Of a stretch of DNA of 64,000 bases, positions 44,989 to 53,887 are shown one piece after another. Below the pieces are notes generated by a model. The model saw only the letters and a program-made list of their open reading frames with translations, had not been told where the DNA came from and made no database searches. The DNA comes from Algoriphagus aquaeductus (lineage in GTDB: Bacteria; Bacteroidota; Bacteroidia; Cytophagales; Cyclobacteriaceae): contig NZ_QKTX01000002.1 of the NCBI RefSeq assembly GCF_003253485.1, forward strand, positions 248,001 through 312,000, in the 5' to 3' direction. How positions within the stretch are numbered: the first letter of the stretch is position 1; every line of letters begins with the position of its first letter. Position numbers and translations under genes: made by a program.

Positions 44989-45360
44989 TTTTGCACTTCG
45001 TCATTCCCTGTAGCGATTTCAGGGAGTATTTTTTGTCTTTAAAAATCGGTTTTGTGTATTTCGTTTTTTAGAATATTATTTTTTGTAAGTCATATACAAC
45101 AAAATGATATTCTATAAATCGGCCGATTTCAAGAAAATAGAGGGTAAAAATTTTATTTTGCAAATAGCGGACAGCGAGATGTAAATGAAGTGCTTGTCTT
45201 GGAAAAGTCTAATTTTTCCTGAAAATGTATCATAATTAAAAAAACAGATTAGGTATTGCTTTTTTCAGGATGTGAAATGAAAAAAGCCTGAAAATCAGGC
45301 TTTGAAAAATTATTGTAAAATTTTTTGATTTTTTTTCGTCAGGTCATTTTTCCTTGACTA
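44989..45360. other. AT-rich intergenic region, 372 bp
   Basis: Between two minus-strand genes. It should contain the promoter of the SprB-repeat gene and holds the terminator of the second PorP gene (45283-45303). No gene or RNA recognised. Confidence 0.5.
45283..45303 (-). terminator. Terminator of second PorP/SprF gene
   Basis: AAAGCCTGA (45283-45291) pairs with TCAGGCTTT (45295-45303), followed on the minus strand by more T residues. Confidence 0.75.
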
Positions 45361-46404
45361 TCAGTACTTAAAACATGGGATAAGTCTTGATCGCTGATTT
45401 CTGGATTTAGGATCTCCCCAAAGAAAATTATACCGAATGGAGATTTCATGTGCTCCGCCGCTGTTTCGCTGACTCAGCTTGGAGACGGTAAAATCATAAG
45501 AGTAGCCTATATCCAATCCCGATTCCAAAGAAACCCCCACCAAAGCAATAACAGCTTCATTGTTGGGTAGGCTGTTTTTGGTAGGCAAGCCTCTATACCA
45601 AACTCCTAAGACTAGTGGGTGGAGATAAAGTTGAGTACCCACGTCAAGTTGGTTGAAAGGGTCTTGTTGTTTATAGTTGAAGGCAAAAGAAACGGACCGC
45701 TCCTGATAGGAATGGGTAAAATAATCCCGGCCACCGGGAGAAAGATTGACTTTATAGCCACCTTGTAATGATACCTTCATTGGGAGTACGCTTGTTTGGT
45801 CTTCCACAAATGAGACATTGGGCTCAGTCAAGTGATGTGCTGACCCACCTAACCAAAATTTATCATTATAAATCATCCCGCCAACAGCATAATCTACAAA
45901 CGAATGCCTACTGTCCAAAGGAATGCCATTGAGTTCATCTGTAATTCCACCTACTGTTCCATTGACAATATCGATCATGGAGCCAAAAACCAATTCAGAA
46001 AATAAGGCATCCCGTTGCATATAGCTAGCCTGTGCCCCAAGGCGGAAGAAAAATTTATCCGAAAGTTTCAGTCGGTAAGAATAGCTCAACCCAATTTCAT
46101 TGGTAGACAGGTTGGCCATGGATTCTTGGTTTCCATTAAAGATGAGTCCAACTCCACTATTGTAATCAAAAATGTAATGGTCAATATAAGCGGAATAGGA
46201 ATTGAAACTATGATCTAATCCCGGCCATTGATTTCGGTAATTCATCCCAATCCGGGTGAGTTCACTGGCGCCGGTAAGGGCGGGATTAAGATAGAGTGGA
46301 GCGGCATAAAATTGGGAATACTGGACATCCTGGGCAAAAAGAGAATAAGGCCCTCCCAGCCAGATGATGATTACTATTAATGTCCCGTAAATATTCCTCA
46401 GCAT
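45361..46404 (-). CDS. PorP/SprF family outer-membrane protein (second copy)
   Basis: 347 residues from the ATG at 46404; this start gives a signal (MLRNIYGTLIVIIIWLGGPYSLFA) followed directly by QDVQYSQFYAAPLYLNPALTG. The same family as the protein at 41865-42899 and visibly similar along its length, including the end HEISIRYNFLWG, so they are paralogues. No SprB-like gene lies directly upstream; it may serve the neighbouring SprB-repeat protein or one encoded elsewhere. Confidence 0.92.
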   Translation of the reverse strand: MLRNIYGTLIVIIIWLGGPYSLFAQDVQYSQFYAAPLYLNPALTGASELTRIGMNYRNQWPGLDHSFNSYSAYIDHYIFDYNSGVGLIFNGNQESMANLSTNEIGLSYSYRLKLSDKFFFRLGAQASYMQRDALFSELVFGSMIDIVNGTVGGITDELNGIPLDSRHSFVDYAVGGMIYNDKFWLGGSAHHLTEPNVSFVEDQTSVLPMKVSLQGGYKVNLSPGGRDYFTHSYQERSVSFAFNYKQQDPFNQLDVGTQLYLHPLVLGVWYRGLPTKNSLPNNEAVIALVGVSLESGLDIGYSYDFTVSKLSQRNSGGAHEISIRYNFLWGDPKSRNQRSRLIPCFKY

Positions 46405-46595
46405 GATCTTACCAACCCTAATGCACAAAGTTACTAATCAGTTCTTTATACCTACCTTGACTTTCACTATTAAATGGATAATTAACTACCAGGGCTTGTG
46501 ATTGGGGCGAGCAATCTACAGTTTAATCTGCCGATTAAAGGCTCCTAAAAAGACCCAAACCTTCAGAACGTTGACCAAGACTCAATAATTATACC

Positions 46596-46620
46596 AAAGG
46601 CACCCTTTTGAGGTGCCTTT
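46596..46620. terminator. Terminator-like hairpin after lysA
   Basis: AAAGGCACC (46596-46604) pairs with GGTGCCTTT (46612-46620), 2 bp beyond the lysA stop codon. The T tracts are short. Confidence 0.65.
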
Positions 46621-46622
46621 TA

Positions 46623-47846
46623 TCATATTTCATGGATTTGTTGATGTCTAATCAGGTCTTCAAATTCCTCCCGTCGCCTGATTAGCATAGTTTTGCCATC
46701 CCAGATCAATACTTCGGCGGGTCTCAGCCTTGAGTTATAATTGGACGACATGCTGAACCCATAGGCACCGGCATTTTTGATCACCAGCAAATCTCCTTCT
46801 TTGACTTCGTTCAATTCCCGATGAGCGGCAATCGTGTCGGTCTCGCAGATATAGCCCACCACGTTGTATTTCGCTTTTTTACCTTCTGGATTACTCAGAT
46901 TGTACACGCTATGGTAGGCATCATACATCATAGGGCGTATCAAATGATTCAGTCCCGAATCTACCCCAACAAAAGTCACCGTGGGTGTCTCTTTGACCAC
47001 ATTGGACCTGACTAGCAGATAGCCCGCCTCACTTACCAAGAATTTTCCTGGCTCTAACCACAACTCCAACTGCCGGCCATATTTTTTGCAAAATTCCTGA
47101 AAAGCCTCGCCTACTGCCTTGCCTACCTCCAACACATCCGTAGCTACATCATTCGGCTTATACGCCACTTTAAAACCTCCTCCGAAATCAAGAAACTGGA
47201 GATCCGGAAATTGCATAGCTGCTTCGAAAAGCACATTTCCACCTCGGAGAAATACTTCTGCATCCAAAATATCGGAGCCTGTATGGATATGAAGGCCTAC
47301 TATTTTCAGCTGGTATTTAGCCACTAGTTCCAGAATCTGAGGAAGCTGTTCGATCGAAATTCCAAACTTACTTTCTTTATGTCCAACTGATATTTTGATA
47401 TTCCCTCCTGCCATAATATGGGGGTTGATCCGGATGCAAGCCCCCAAGGAATCCCCGTAGGTTTTTCCAAATTGCTCCATCAAAGGAAGGCTATCCAGAT
47501 TGATCATGATGCCCATGGCCACCGCTTCCCGGATTTCCTCAAAGCCTACCCCGCTGGGGGTGTACATAATTTCATCCACAGTGTATCCTGCCAACAGCCC
47601 CAGTTTGGCCTCTTCGATAGAAACCGCATCAATTCCTGCTCCCGCTTTACGGATTAGCTTCAGGATATTAATATTTGAAAGCGCTTTGGTAGCATATTTT
47701 ATCTTGAGAGGAACGGCAGAAAAGGCTTTTTGCAAAGTTTGGATCTGAGAAACGATTTTCTCTCCGTCGTAGATATAAAGCGGGGTTCCAAATTGGCCGG
47801 CTAGGCTGGAAATTTCAACTCCCTGGATGTGCGTTGGATTGGGCAC
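46623..47846 (-). CDS. lysA: Diaminopimelate decarboxylase
   Basis: 407 residues. PLP-dependent fold type III decarboxylase converting meso-diaminopimelate to lysine in the cytoplasm. The PLP lysine lies in KIKYATKALSN, where family members have YAxKAN. Further family segments are GVDAVSIEEAKL-like (GIDAVSIEEAKLGL), HIHTGSDI, the phosphate-binding LDFGGGFKV, and the active-site Cys in GYICETDT followed by YGFSMSSNYN. Length is normal. It stands alone. A terminator-like hairpin lies in its upstream leader (47892-47922), which could be an attenuator. Confidence 0.93.
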   Translation of the reverse strand: MPNPTHIQGVEISSLAGQFGTPLYIYDGEKIVSQIQTLQKAFSAVPLKIKYATKALSNINILKLIRKAGAGIDAVSIEEAKLGLLAGYTVDEIMYTPSGVGFEEIREAVAMGIMINLDSLPLMEQFGKTYGDSLGACIRINPHIMAGGNIKISVGHKESKFGISIEQLPQILELVAKYQLKIVGLHIHTGSDILDAEVFLRGGNVLFEAAMQFPDLQFLDFGGGFKVAYKPNDVATDVLEVGKAVGEAFQEFCKKYGRQLELWLEPGKFLVSEAGYLLVRSNVVKETPTVTFVGVDSGLNHLIRPMMYDAYHSVYNLSNPEGKKAKYNVVGYICETDTIAAHRELNEVKEGDLLVIKNAGAYGFSMSSNYNSRLRPAEVLIWDGKTMLIRRREEFEDLIRHQQIHEI

Positions 47847-47891
47847 GGATGGATAGGTTTAAGATTTAAGCGGCAAAAATACCCAAACAAT

Positions 47892-47922
47892 AAAAAAGGA
47901 AGGCAACAGGCCTCCCTTTTTT
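47892..47922 (-). promoter_or_regulatory. Terminator-like hairpin in the lysA leader
   Basis: AAAAAGGAAGGC (47892-47903) pairs with GCCTCCCTTTTT (47910 onward, one wobble). On the minus strand it is followed by TTTTTT and lies about 46 nt upstream of lysA. It is placed between two divergent genes, where a plain terminator has no obvious job, so attenuation is possible. Confidence 0.4.
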
Positions 47923-48066
47923 TGGATTTAATTGTAATTAAGAAACATACAAATTCAGACTGCTAGATTAACACCGGGATTTGGATTTTAAAAGTGTTGA
48001 TTTTCAGTGTCGGTTAAAACTTGTTAAGTACACCCCTTCCCCTGTTTAGACAATTAAATTTGCAGC

Positions 48067-49779
48067 ATGTCTAAAGGCAATATTACGCTGATCGTTGTTT
48101 TGATGTCCCTTGCCAGTTTTGGCTTGATGGGTTTTCAATACTATTGGGTGAGAAATGCCATTCGAATCAATCAGGAGAGATTTGATCAAAATGTACAGCA
48201 AGCCTTATCACGGACAGTCAGTGAATTGGAAAAAGGGGAAACTTCGGATGTACTTTTAAATAAGCTTTTGGAAGATCCTGTTCTAAAGGAAACTATTTTC
48301 AAAAAAATTGATCCTATAGAGCTCCAAATCAAAACAAGCCCTAGTTACAATAGGCTCTCTTTGGTGGATACAATGCTGGTGTCTCCAGTTCCACAGCTTA
48401 GTTCCACATTCAGAAGAATGCTTCTTTCAAGAGGATTGGATGTTTCCATTTTTTCTGAACTTGAAAATTTCTTTGCCTACATGACGCCGGAGGTGGCCTC
48501 CACGATGTTTACGCCTGATGAAATGCAAATTCTCCTTCAGGAAAAAGAGCGCCAGCTTGAATACCTCAGTAAAAATCAAAACTTCATATCAGAGGCGCGT
48601 CCTTATTCGGGAATTGTACCTCAGATCAGGGCCGAAATAAACCTTTCGGATGATGCCTTGGATAAAATCAAAAAGACCAATATCAAGATTGAACTGATGA
48701 ATCAGGCCTTTTCTGAACTTGCGGAAGGGCAGCAGGCAATTTTGGATCGCCTGGATACTTCTCAGGTCCGCCAAATGCTCAAAAATCAACTGTTGGAAAA
48801 AGGAATCGCAGAGGATTTTGAGCTGGGAATTCAGAATGATCAGGGACAATTGGTCGGAATAGGTCAAATCTCAGATCCCCTGGTTATAAAAAATCAGGGT
48901 GTTCAGGCCAAGCTCTTTCCCAATGATATTTTAGGAAAAGATAACTTCATCTATGTCTATTTTCCGGAAAAAAGCAGCCATGTTTTCAGACAGATCTGGC
49001 TACCGATTTCCAGCTCTATAGTATTCATTTTTGTAATCATCTTTTGCTTTGTATATGCCATACGAGTCATTATCAGGCAGAAAGCTTTGTCTGACATTAA
49101 GAATGATTTCATCAATAACATGACGCATGAGTTCAAGACTCCTTTGGCCACCGTGAGTCTGGCTGTAGAGGCGCTTCAAGACCCTGAATTGAGCAATCAG
49201 GACAAATTCAGAGCAAGGTATCTGGGTATCATAAAGGATGAAAACAAGCGACTGGTATCCCAAGTGGAAAAGGTGCTTCAGGCTGCAGCATTGGAAAAAA
49301 ATGATTTCAAACTTAAAATCGAACCCATCCATTTGAACGAACTGTTGGAGTCAACCGTGGAGCATATTAGCCTACAGGTAGAAAGCAAAGGAGGAAAAAT
49401 CGAATTCATCAATCAGTTGAAAAATCCTGAAATCGAAGGGGATGCCTTTCATCTCACCCATATTTTCAACAACCTATTGGACAATGCCAACAAGTATTCC
49501 AAAGAAAGTCCGATAATTAAGGTGGTTGCAAAAGATGATCAGGACCAAGTGCTGGTGACCATCCAGGATCAGGGAATCGGAATGAACAAAGAAGCTGTCA
49601 AGAAAATTTTTGATAAATTCTACCGGGTTCCCACCGGAAATATCCATGATGTCAAAGGATTCGGTTTGGGGCTTTCCTATGTGAAAACGATGCTGGAAGC
49701 ACACAAAGGAGGAATTCATGTTCAGTCTGAACCCGGAAAAGGAAGTATCTTCACCATTAACCTACCCAAAAAACAATGA
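48067..49779 (+). CDS. Membrane sensor histidine kinase
   Basis: 570 residues: membrane helix about 7-28, a periplasmic domain of about 285 residues, a second helix about 315-338, then HisKA with His354 (NNMTHEFKTPLATVSLAVEA) and HATPase (N-box FNNLLDNANKYS, DQGIGM, FGLGLSYVKTM). No HAMP domain between TM2 and HisKA. The layout resembles RprX-type kinases of Bacteroidota. It overlaps the OmpR regulator gene by 4 bp. A TAAATTTG -7 box at 48055-48062 is only 4 nt from the ATG, so the message may be leaderless. Signal unknown. Confidence 0.92.
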   Translation: MSKGNITLIVVLMSLASFGLMGFQYYWVRNAIRINQERFDQNVQQALSRTVSELEKGETSDVLLNKLLEDPVLKETIFKKIDPIELQIKTSPSYNRLSLVDTMLVSPVPQLSSTFRRMLLSRGLDVSIFSELENFFAYMTPEVASTMFTPDEMQILLQEKERQLEYLSKNQNFISEARPYSGIVPQIRAEINLSDDALDKIKKTNIKIELMNQAFSELAEGQQAILDRLDTSQVRQMLKNQLLEKGIAEDFELGIQNDQGQLVGIGQISDPLVIKNQGVQAKLFPNDILGKDNFIYVYFPEKSSHVFRQIWLPISSSIVFIFVIIFCFVYAIRVIIRQKALSDIKNDFINNMTHEFKTPLATVSLAVEALQDPELSNQDKFRARYLGIIKDENKRLVSQVEKVLQAAALEKNDFKLKIEPIHLNELLESTVEHISLQVESKGGKIEFINQLKNPEIEGDAFHLTHIFNNLLDNANKYSKESPIIKVVAKDDQDQVLVTIQDQGIGMNKEAVKKIFDKFYRVPTGNIHDVKGFGLGLSYVKTMLEAHKGGIHVQSEPGKGSIFTINLPKKQ

Positions 49780-50471
49780 GCAAAGCCAAATTATTAGTCG
49801 TAGAAGATGATCCAAACTTGGGTGACATACTTCAGGAGTATTTGGAAATGAAAGGTTACCAACCCACTTTGTGCAGAGATGGTGAAGAAGGTTGGAATAA
49901 GTTCAAAAAAGATAAATATGACCTCTGTCTTCTGGATATCATGATGCCGAAGAAGGACGGATTTACACTGGCCAAAGAAATCAAAAAGGTGCAGGAAGAC
50001 CTTCCGATTCTTTTTCTCACCGCCAAAAACCAAAAGGACGATATCATCGAGGGACTCAAAATCGGAGCAGACGATTACCTCACCAAGCCCTTCAGCATGG
50101 AAGAGTTGCTCCTCAGGATTACCGCGATTCTCCGCCGAACCCAAAAGTCTACCGAAATAGCTCCGCTGAAGACTTACACCTTTGGTGACTTTGTCCTGCA
50201 TTACGATGAGCAGTACATCGAAGGTCCGGGAGGCAAGCATAAGCTGACTTCCAAGGAAAATGAGCTGATCCGACTTTTGGCTTCCGAGATCAACAAACTG
50301 GTCAATCGCAGTCATGCGCTCAAGCAAATCTGGGGCGATGACAGCTACTTCAATGCCCGCTCCATGGATGTGTACCTGAGCAAAATCCGAAAAATCCTCA
50401 AAGACGACCCCAAAGTGCAGATCATCACCGTGCATGGGGAAGGATTTAAGCTGATTGTGGGAGAGGGATGA
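49776..50471 (+). CDS. OmpR-family response regulator
   Basis: 231 residues: receiver domain (1-120) with acidic residues E10/D11, phospho-acceptor D54 (LLDIMMPKKDG) and K104 (YLTKPF), then a winged-helix DNA-binding domain (about 130-228; LTSKENELIRLLASEINKLV, SMDVYLSKIRKIL). Translationally coupled to the kinase by a 4-bp overlap, so the two form a pair resembling RprXY. Terminator at 50511-50548. Confidence 0.94.
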   Translation: MSKAKLLVVEDDPNLGDILQEYLEMKGYQPTLCRDGEEGWNKFKKDKYDLCLLDIMMPKKDGFTLAKEIKKVQEDLPILFLTAKNQKDDIIEGLKIGADDYLTKPFSMEELLLRITAILRRTQKSTEIAPLKTYTFGDFVLHYDEQYIEGPGGKHKLTSKENELIRLLASEINKLVNRSHALKQIWGDDSYFNARSMDVYLSKIRKILKDDPKVQIITVHGEGFKLIVGEG

Positions 50472-50510
50472 TTGGAGTATCTAGTATCTAGACGTTAGTA
50501 TCAAGAAAAA

Positions 50511-50548
50511 AGCCCTGGATTGAATCAATTCAGGGCTGTTGTTTTTTT
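50511..50548 (+). terminator. Terminator of kinase/regulator operon
   Basis: AGCCCTG (50511-50517) pairs with CAGGGCT (50531-50537), then GTTGTTTTTTTC. It lies between convergent genes. Confidence 0.75.
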
Positions 50549-50597
50549 CGGAATAATGAATCCAACCGAAATTCGATATCCCAAATCCGAAATAGTA

Positions 50598-51608
50598 TCA
50601 AAGCAAATCCGCCCCAATCCCTGGTCCATCTGGGAAAGTCACTTTATCCGGAGTGATGGTCACTCCTCTCGCCGGATCTTTGGCCAAAAGCATCGCGCCA
50701 TCCATATCCACATAGTCAAGCAAAGGAGCAATATGCGCGATGGCAGTGATTCCTACCGAGGACTCAGTCATACAGCCGACCATGGTTTTCATTCCCAGCG
50801 ATTTCGCTTCGTGAATCATCCGAAGCCCAGGAGTAATTCCCCCTGCCTTGACCAGCTTCACATTGATGGCATGGAAAAGTCCATGGCATTTTTTCACATC
50901 GCTTTCCACGATGCAGCTTTCATCTGCCATTGCAGGGAGTTTGGAATACTTGAAAACCTCCTTCATTCCCTCCAGATCGTCTTTTCCCAAAGGCTGCTCC
51001 ATAAATTCCACACCCAGCTTCACCAGTTCTTCCGAATTACGGATAGCTTGCTCGGCTGTCCAGGCACAGTTGGCATCGATGCGGAAAATGGAGTTCGTAT
51101 GCTTTCTAAGTTCTCGGACAATCTCGAGGTCTTGTTCTGTTCCAAGTTTGATTTTGTAGATCGGCCAATCCACCTCCTTCATCTTGGCGACCATTTTCTC
51201 CACGGTATCAATACCAATGGTGAAATTAGTGGTCGGGATTTTCCGGGGGTCAAGGTTGAGGTATTCGTAGAGTTTTTTCCCCTGTTTCTTGGTGAAAAAA
51301 TCCCACGCAGCCAGGTCCACCGCACATTGCGCAAAAGGATTATTTCGGAAAATCCCTCTTCCTAATTCCCAAAGCTGTTCTGGAGTTTCCCAGTTTCCGG
51401 ATTCCACCACTGGACGAAATTCCTCTAAGCAAGCAATCATATTTTCGATGGTCATGCCGTAAAATGGGTTGGTGGTCGACTCCCCCAATCCGTAAATGTC
51501 GTCTTCCTCCAGCTTGACAATCAGCGTGTCCTGTACATCCCGACTTTGGTGGGCGATGGTAAAGGTGTGTTTGAGCGGAAGGTCATAAACCTGATAACTG
51601 AGCTTCAT
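50598..51608 (-). CDS. Enolase-superfamily dipeptide epimerase
   Basis: 336 residues of the muconate-lactonizing/L-Ala-D/L-Glu epimerase subgroup. The catalytic bases are the second Lys of the KxK motif (IYKIKLG) and the Lys in NVKLVKAGG. The metal ligands are in RIDANCAW, the Glu of FMEQPLG, and ADESC. The C-terminal DMDGAMLLAKDPARG segment is typical of dipeptide epimerases, which recycle murein peptides such as L-Ala-D-Glu. Specificity is inferred from overall resemblance. The divergent neighbour is an M14 peptidase, and both could act on peptides. Confidence 0.9.
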   Translation of the reverse strand: MKLSYQVYDLPLKHTFTIAHQSRDVQDTLIVKLEEDDIYGLGESTTNPFYGMTIENMIACLEEFRPVVESGNWETPEQLWELGRGIFRNNPFAQCAVDLAAWDFFTKKQGKKLYEYLNLDPRKIPTTNFTIGIDTVEKMVAKMKEVDWPIYKIKLGTEQDLEIVRELRKHTNSIFRIDANCAWTAEQAIRNSEELVKLGVEFMEQPLGKDDLEGMKEVFKYSKLPAMADESCIVESDVKKCHGLFHAINVKLVKAGGITPGLRMIHEAKSLGMKTMVGCMTESSVGITAIAHIAPLLDYVDMDGAMLLAKDPARGVTITPDKVTFPDGPGIGADLL

Positions 51609-51699
51609 GGCATGATTTTTTGTGCTTGAGCAAAAATACAGGTATTTATTTCACCCGAATGGCTAGTTTTAAAATCGATAGACTCCAAGACCTTATTCT

Positions 51700-53169
51700 A
51701 TGAAATCCGCTTTCCTGACACTGTTCCTTCTCTTTTTTTTAGTCCTCAGTTTCTACACTTCGGCACAGGTAGCCTATCAAAAAATGCCTGTGGAAAAGCT
51801 GGAAGCCGCTTATGAAAAATATAAGGAACCCGCCATCACTCACCGAAGATTCAAACACGCAGACCTTCAGCCCTTGATCCAAAAACATGGTGCGGATTTC
51901 AACTTGGAGGAATTGGGCAAATCTGTGGAGGGGCGAAGTATCACCTCGATGAAATGGGGCCAAGGATCTACTAAAGTCATGCTTTGGTCACAGATGCACG
52001 GTAATGAAAGCACGGCCACCATGGCGCTTTTTGACCTGTTTAATTTTCTTGAGGGAAAAAATGACGGATACGACGAGCTAAGAAACCTCCTGAAAAATCA
52101 ACTCAGCCTGAAATTCATCCCCATGATCAATCCCGACGGGGCTGATGCCTTCAAGCGGCGAAATGCCTTGGATATCGATCTGAACCGGGATGCGATTTCC
52201 CAGATTTCTCCCGAGGCGGTGATTTTGAAAAAGGCTCGGGACGACTTTGAGCCTGAGTTTGGGTTCAACCTTCACGATCAGCAGATCTACTACAACGTGG
52301 TCAATACGCCCAAGCAGGCCACGATTTCCCTTTTGGCTCCGGCGTATAACTATGAGACCGAGATCAACGACGTGCGCGGTCGCGCCATGCAGACCATCGC
52401 AGGGATGAATGAATTATTGCAGGAATTGATTCCTGGGCAGGTCGGAAAGTACGACGATGCTTTTGAACCCAGAGCGTTTGGTGACAATATCCAAAAGTGG
52501 GGTACCAGTACCATCCTGATTGAGTCGGGAGGCTACCAAGGTGATCCTGAAAAGCAATATATCCGCAAGATCAACTTCATGATCATCCTCAACGCCTTAC
52601 ATCAGATTGCTACCCGAGGCTATGAACAATACACTACAGAACAATATTTCGCGATCCCGGACAACGGTTTCCAGCTGATGGACTTGATCATTAACGAAAT
52701 GCAGGTGAAGGTGAAGGGGGAATGGTATCCCTTGGATATCGCCATTCGCAGACGTGAAACTGAAAATGCAGCCGGTTATTTCATGAGCGCATCGGTGGAA
52801 GATCTCGGTGATATGCAGATTTTCTTTGGTTTTGAGACTTTGGATGCCACAGGACTACAATACCTTGAGGGAAAAGTGTATTCCACCGCTTTTGAATCGG
52901 TCAAGGATATTTCGGAGGAAAAAGCTATCGAATTACTTCGGCAGGGATTTATGGCGGTCAAAGTGAAAAACGGGGAAGCAAGGCAAGTGCACAGTCTGCC
53001 GATTTTGGTATTGAAATCTACCGAAAAGTATTCCAGTGGTTGGATGACCGGATCAGCTACCAATTTCTTTTTAGCCAAAGAAGGCAAACCGAGATATGCG
53101 ATCGTAAACGGCTATCTGATCGATTTGGAAAACCTTAAAAATCACGAAATTAGAAATCGGGTGTTTTGA
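51700..53169 (+). CDS. M14 family zinc carboxypeptidase, secreted
   Basis: 489 residues with signal peptide (MKSAFLTLFLLFFLVLSFYTSA). Zinc ligands: H and E in MHGNESTATMA and the later His in FNLHDQ. Substrate-binding Arg in DLNRDAIS. The catalytic Glu is probably in TILIESGGYQGD. About 180 residues C-terminal to the core are extra and unassigned. An exported carboxypeptidase; the Bacteroidota members may act on peptides or murein stem peptides. Divergent from the epimerase, with a 91-bp gap. Confidence 0.9.
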   Translation: MKSAFLTLFLLFFLVLSFYTSAQVAYQKMPVEKLEAAYEKYKEPAITHRRFKHADLQPLIQKHGADFNLEELGKSVEGRSITSMKWGQGSTKVMLWSQMHGNESTATMALFDLFNFLEGKNDGYDELRNLLKNQLSLKFIPMINPDGADAFKRRNALDIDLNRDAISQISPEAVILKKARDDFEPEFGFNLHDQQIYYNVVNTPKQATISLLAPAYNYETEINDVRGRAMQTIAGMNELLQELIPGQVGKYDDAFEPRAFGDNIQKWGTSTILIESGGYQGDPEKQYIRKINFMIILNALHQIATRGYEQYTTEQYFAIPDNGFQLMDLIINEMQVKVKGEWYPLDIAIRRRETENAAGYFMSASVEDLGDMQIFFGFETLDATGLQYLEGKVYSTAFESVKDISEEKAIELLRQGFMAVKVKNGEARQVHSLPILVLKSTEKYSSGWMTGSATNFFLAKEGKPRYAIVNGYLIDLENLKNHEIRNRVF

Positions 53170-53172
53170 AAT

Positions 53173-53192
53173 AAGTAAATAATTATTTACTT
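53173..53192. promoter_or_regulatory. Palindromic operator of hicAB
   Basis: AAGTAAATAATTATTTACTT is a perfect 20-bp palindrome 30 bp upstream of hicA. HicB encodes a HTH domain, so autorepression from this site is expected. Confidence 0.6.
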
Positions 53193-53222
53193 TTTGGAAT
53201 CATTTTTTAATGAAACAAATTT

Positions 53223-53414
53223 ATGAAGTGTTCCGAGCTACTACGGATTCTATTGAGAGATGGCTGGTTTATTGTTTCTCAATCAGGGTCCCATGTTAAG
53301 TTAAGACACGAAGTAAAACCAGGGATTATCATTTTCCCAAACCATGGGACCAAAGAGATAGGTAAAGGATTGGAGAAAAAAATACTGAAAGAGGCCGAAA
53401 TTAAACTGGGTTGA
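53223..53414 (+). CDS. hicA: HicA toxin (mRNA interferase)
   Basis: 63 residues, normal for the family. A double-stranded-RNA-binding-like fold with the catalytic His in QSGSHVKLRH and the segment IIIFPNHGTKEIGKGLEKKIL. Cleaves mRNA to slow growth when not held by HicB. It overlaps hicB by 4 bp, with toxin first as usual for this family. A perfect 20-bp palindrome lies upstream. Confidence 0.9.
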   Translation: MKCSELLRILLRDGWFIVSQSGSHVKLRHEVKPGIIIFPNHGTKEIGKGLEKKILKEAEIKLG

Positions 53415-53800
53415 TTATGAAAAAGTATCGAATGATCATAGAGAAAACAGACACTGGGTTTTCTGCCTATTCAATGGATTTTCCAGTTTTTACTACCGGA
53501 GACTCAATGAATGAGGTTTTAGATAACTCAGTGGAAGCACTCAACTTGTATTTTGAGGAGATCAATCAAATCATTAAACCAGAACAGATTAAGCTCGAAA
53601 TAGATTTTCAGCAGTTTTTTCAATACTACAATGTGATTAATGCTAAAGTCTTGGCGGAAAAAATCGGAATGAATCCAACCTTGCTTTCTCAATATGTAAG
53701 TGGAAAAAAAAGACCTTCAGAAGCTCAAAGTCAAAAAATTCTGTCCGGAATAAATCGAATAGGAAAAGAGCTTTCTGAATTAAAACTCACCTTTAATTAA
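53411..53800 (+). CDS. hicB: HicB antitoxin with HTH domain
   Basis: 129 residues: degenerate RNase-H-like HicB domain (1-65; YRMIIEKTDTGFSAYSMDFP, GDSMNEVLDNSVEALNLYF) and a C-terminal Xre-type HTH (about 80-120; VLAEKIGMNPTLLSQYVSGK) for DNA binding. Neutralises HicA and probably represses the operon through the palindrome at 53173-53192. Terminator directly after. Confidence 0.9.
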   Translation: MIMKKYRMIIEKTDTGFSAYSMDFPVFTTGDSMNEVLDNSVEALNLYFEEINQIIKPEQIKLEIDFQQFFQYYNVINAKVLAEKIGMNPTLLSQYVSGKKRPSEAQSQKILSGINRIGKELSELKLTFN

Positions 53801-53806
53801 CCTTAA

Positions 53807-53831
53807 AACCCGCCAACTCGGCGGGTTTTTT
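53807..53831 (+). terminator. Terminator after hicAB
   Basis: AACCCGCC (53807-53814) pairs with GGCGGGTT (53820-53827), followed by a T run. Confidence 0.85.
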
Positions 53832-53887
53832 GCATTTGATCCCAACAGGAATTCAGTTAAATTCCATTCACTTTTCCTTCAAGCACT

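Noticed and set aside
49794-50435. Minus-strand frame of 213 codons
   Set aside because: Shadow of the OmpR-type regulator.
50520-51365. Long plus-strand frame of 281 codons
   Set aside because: Antisense to the dipeptide epimerase, whose catalytic motifs are intact; no family resemblance.
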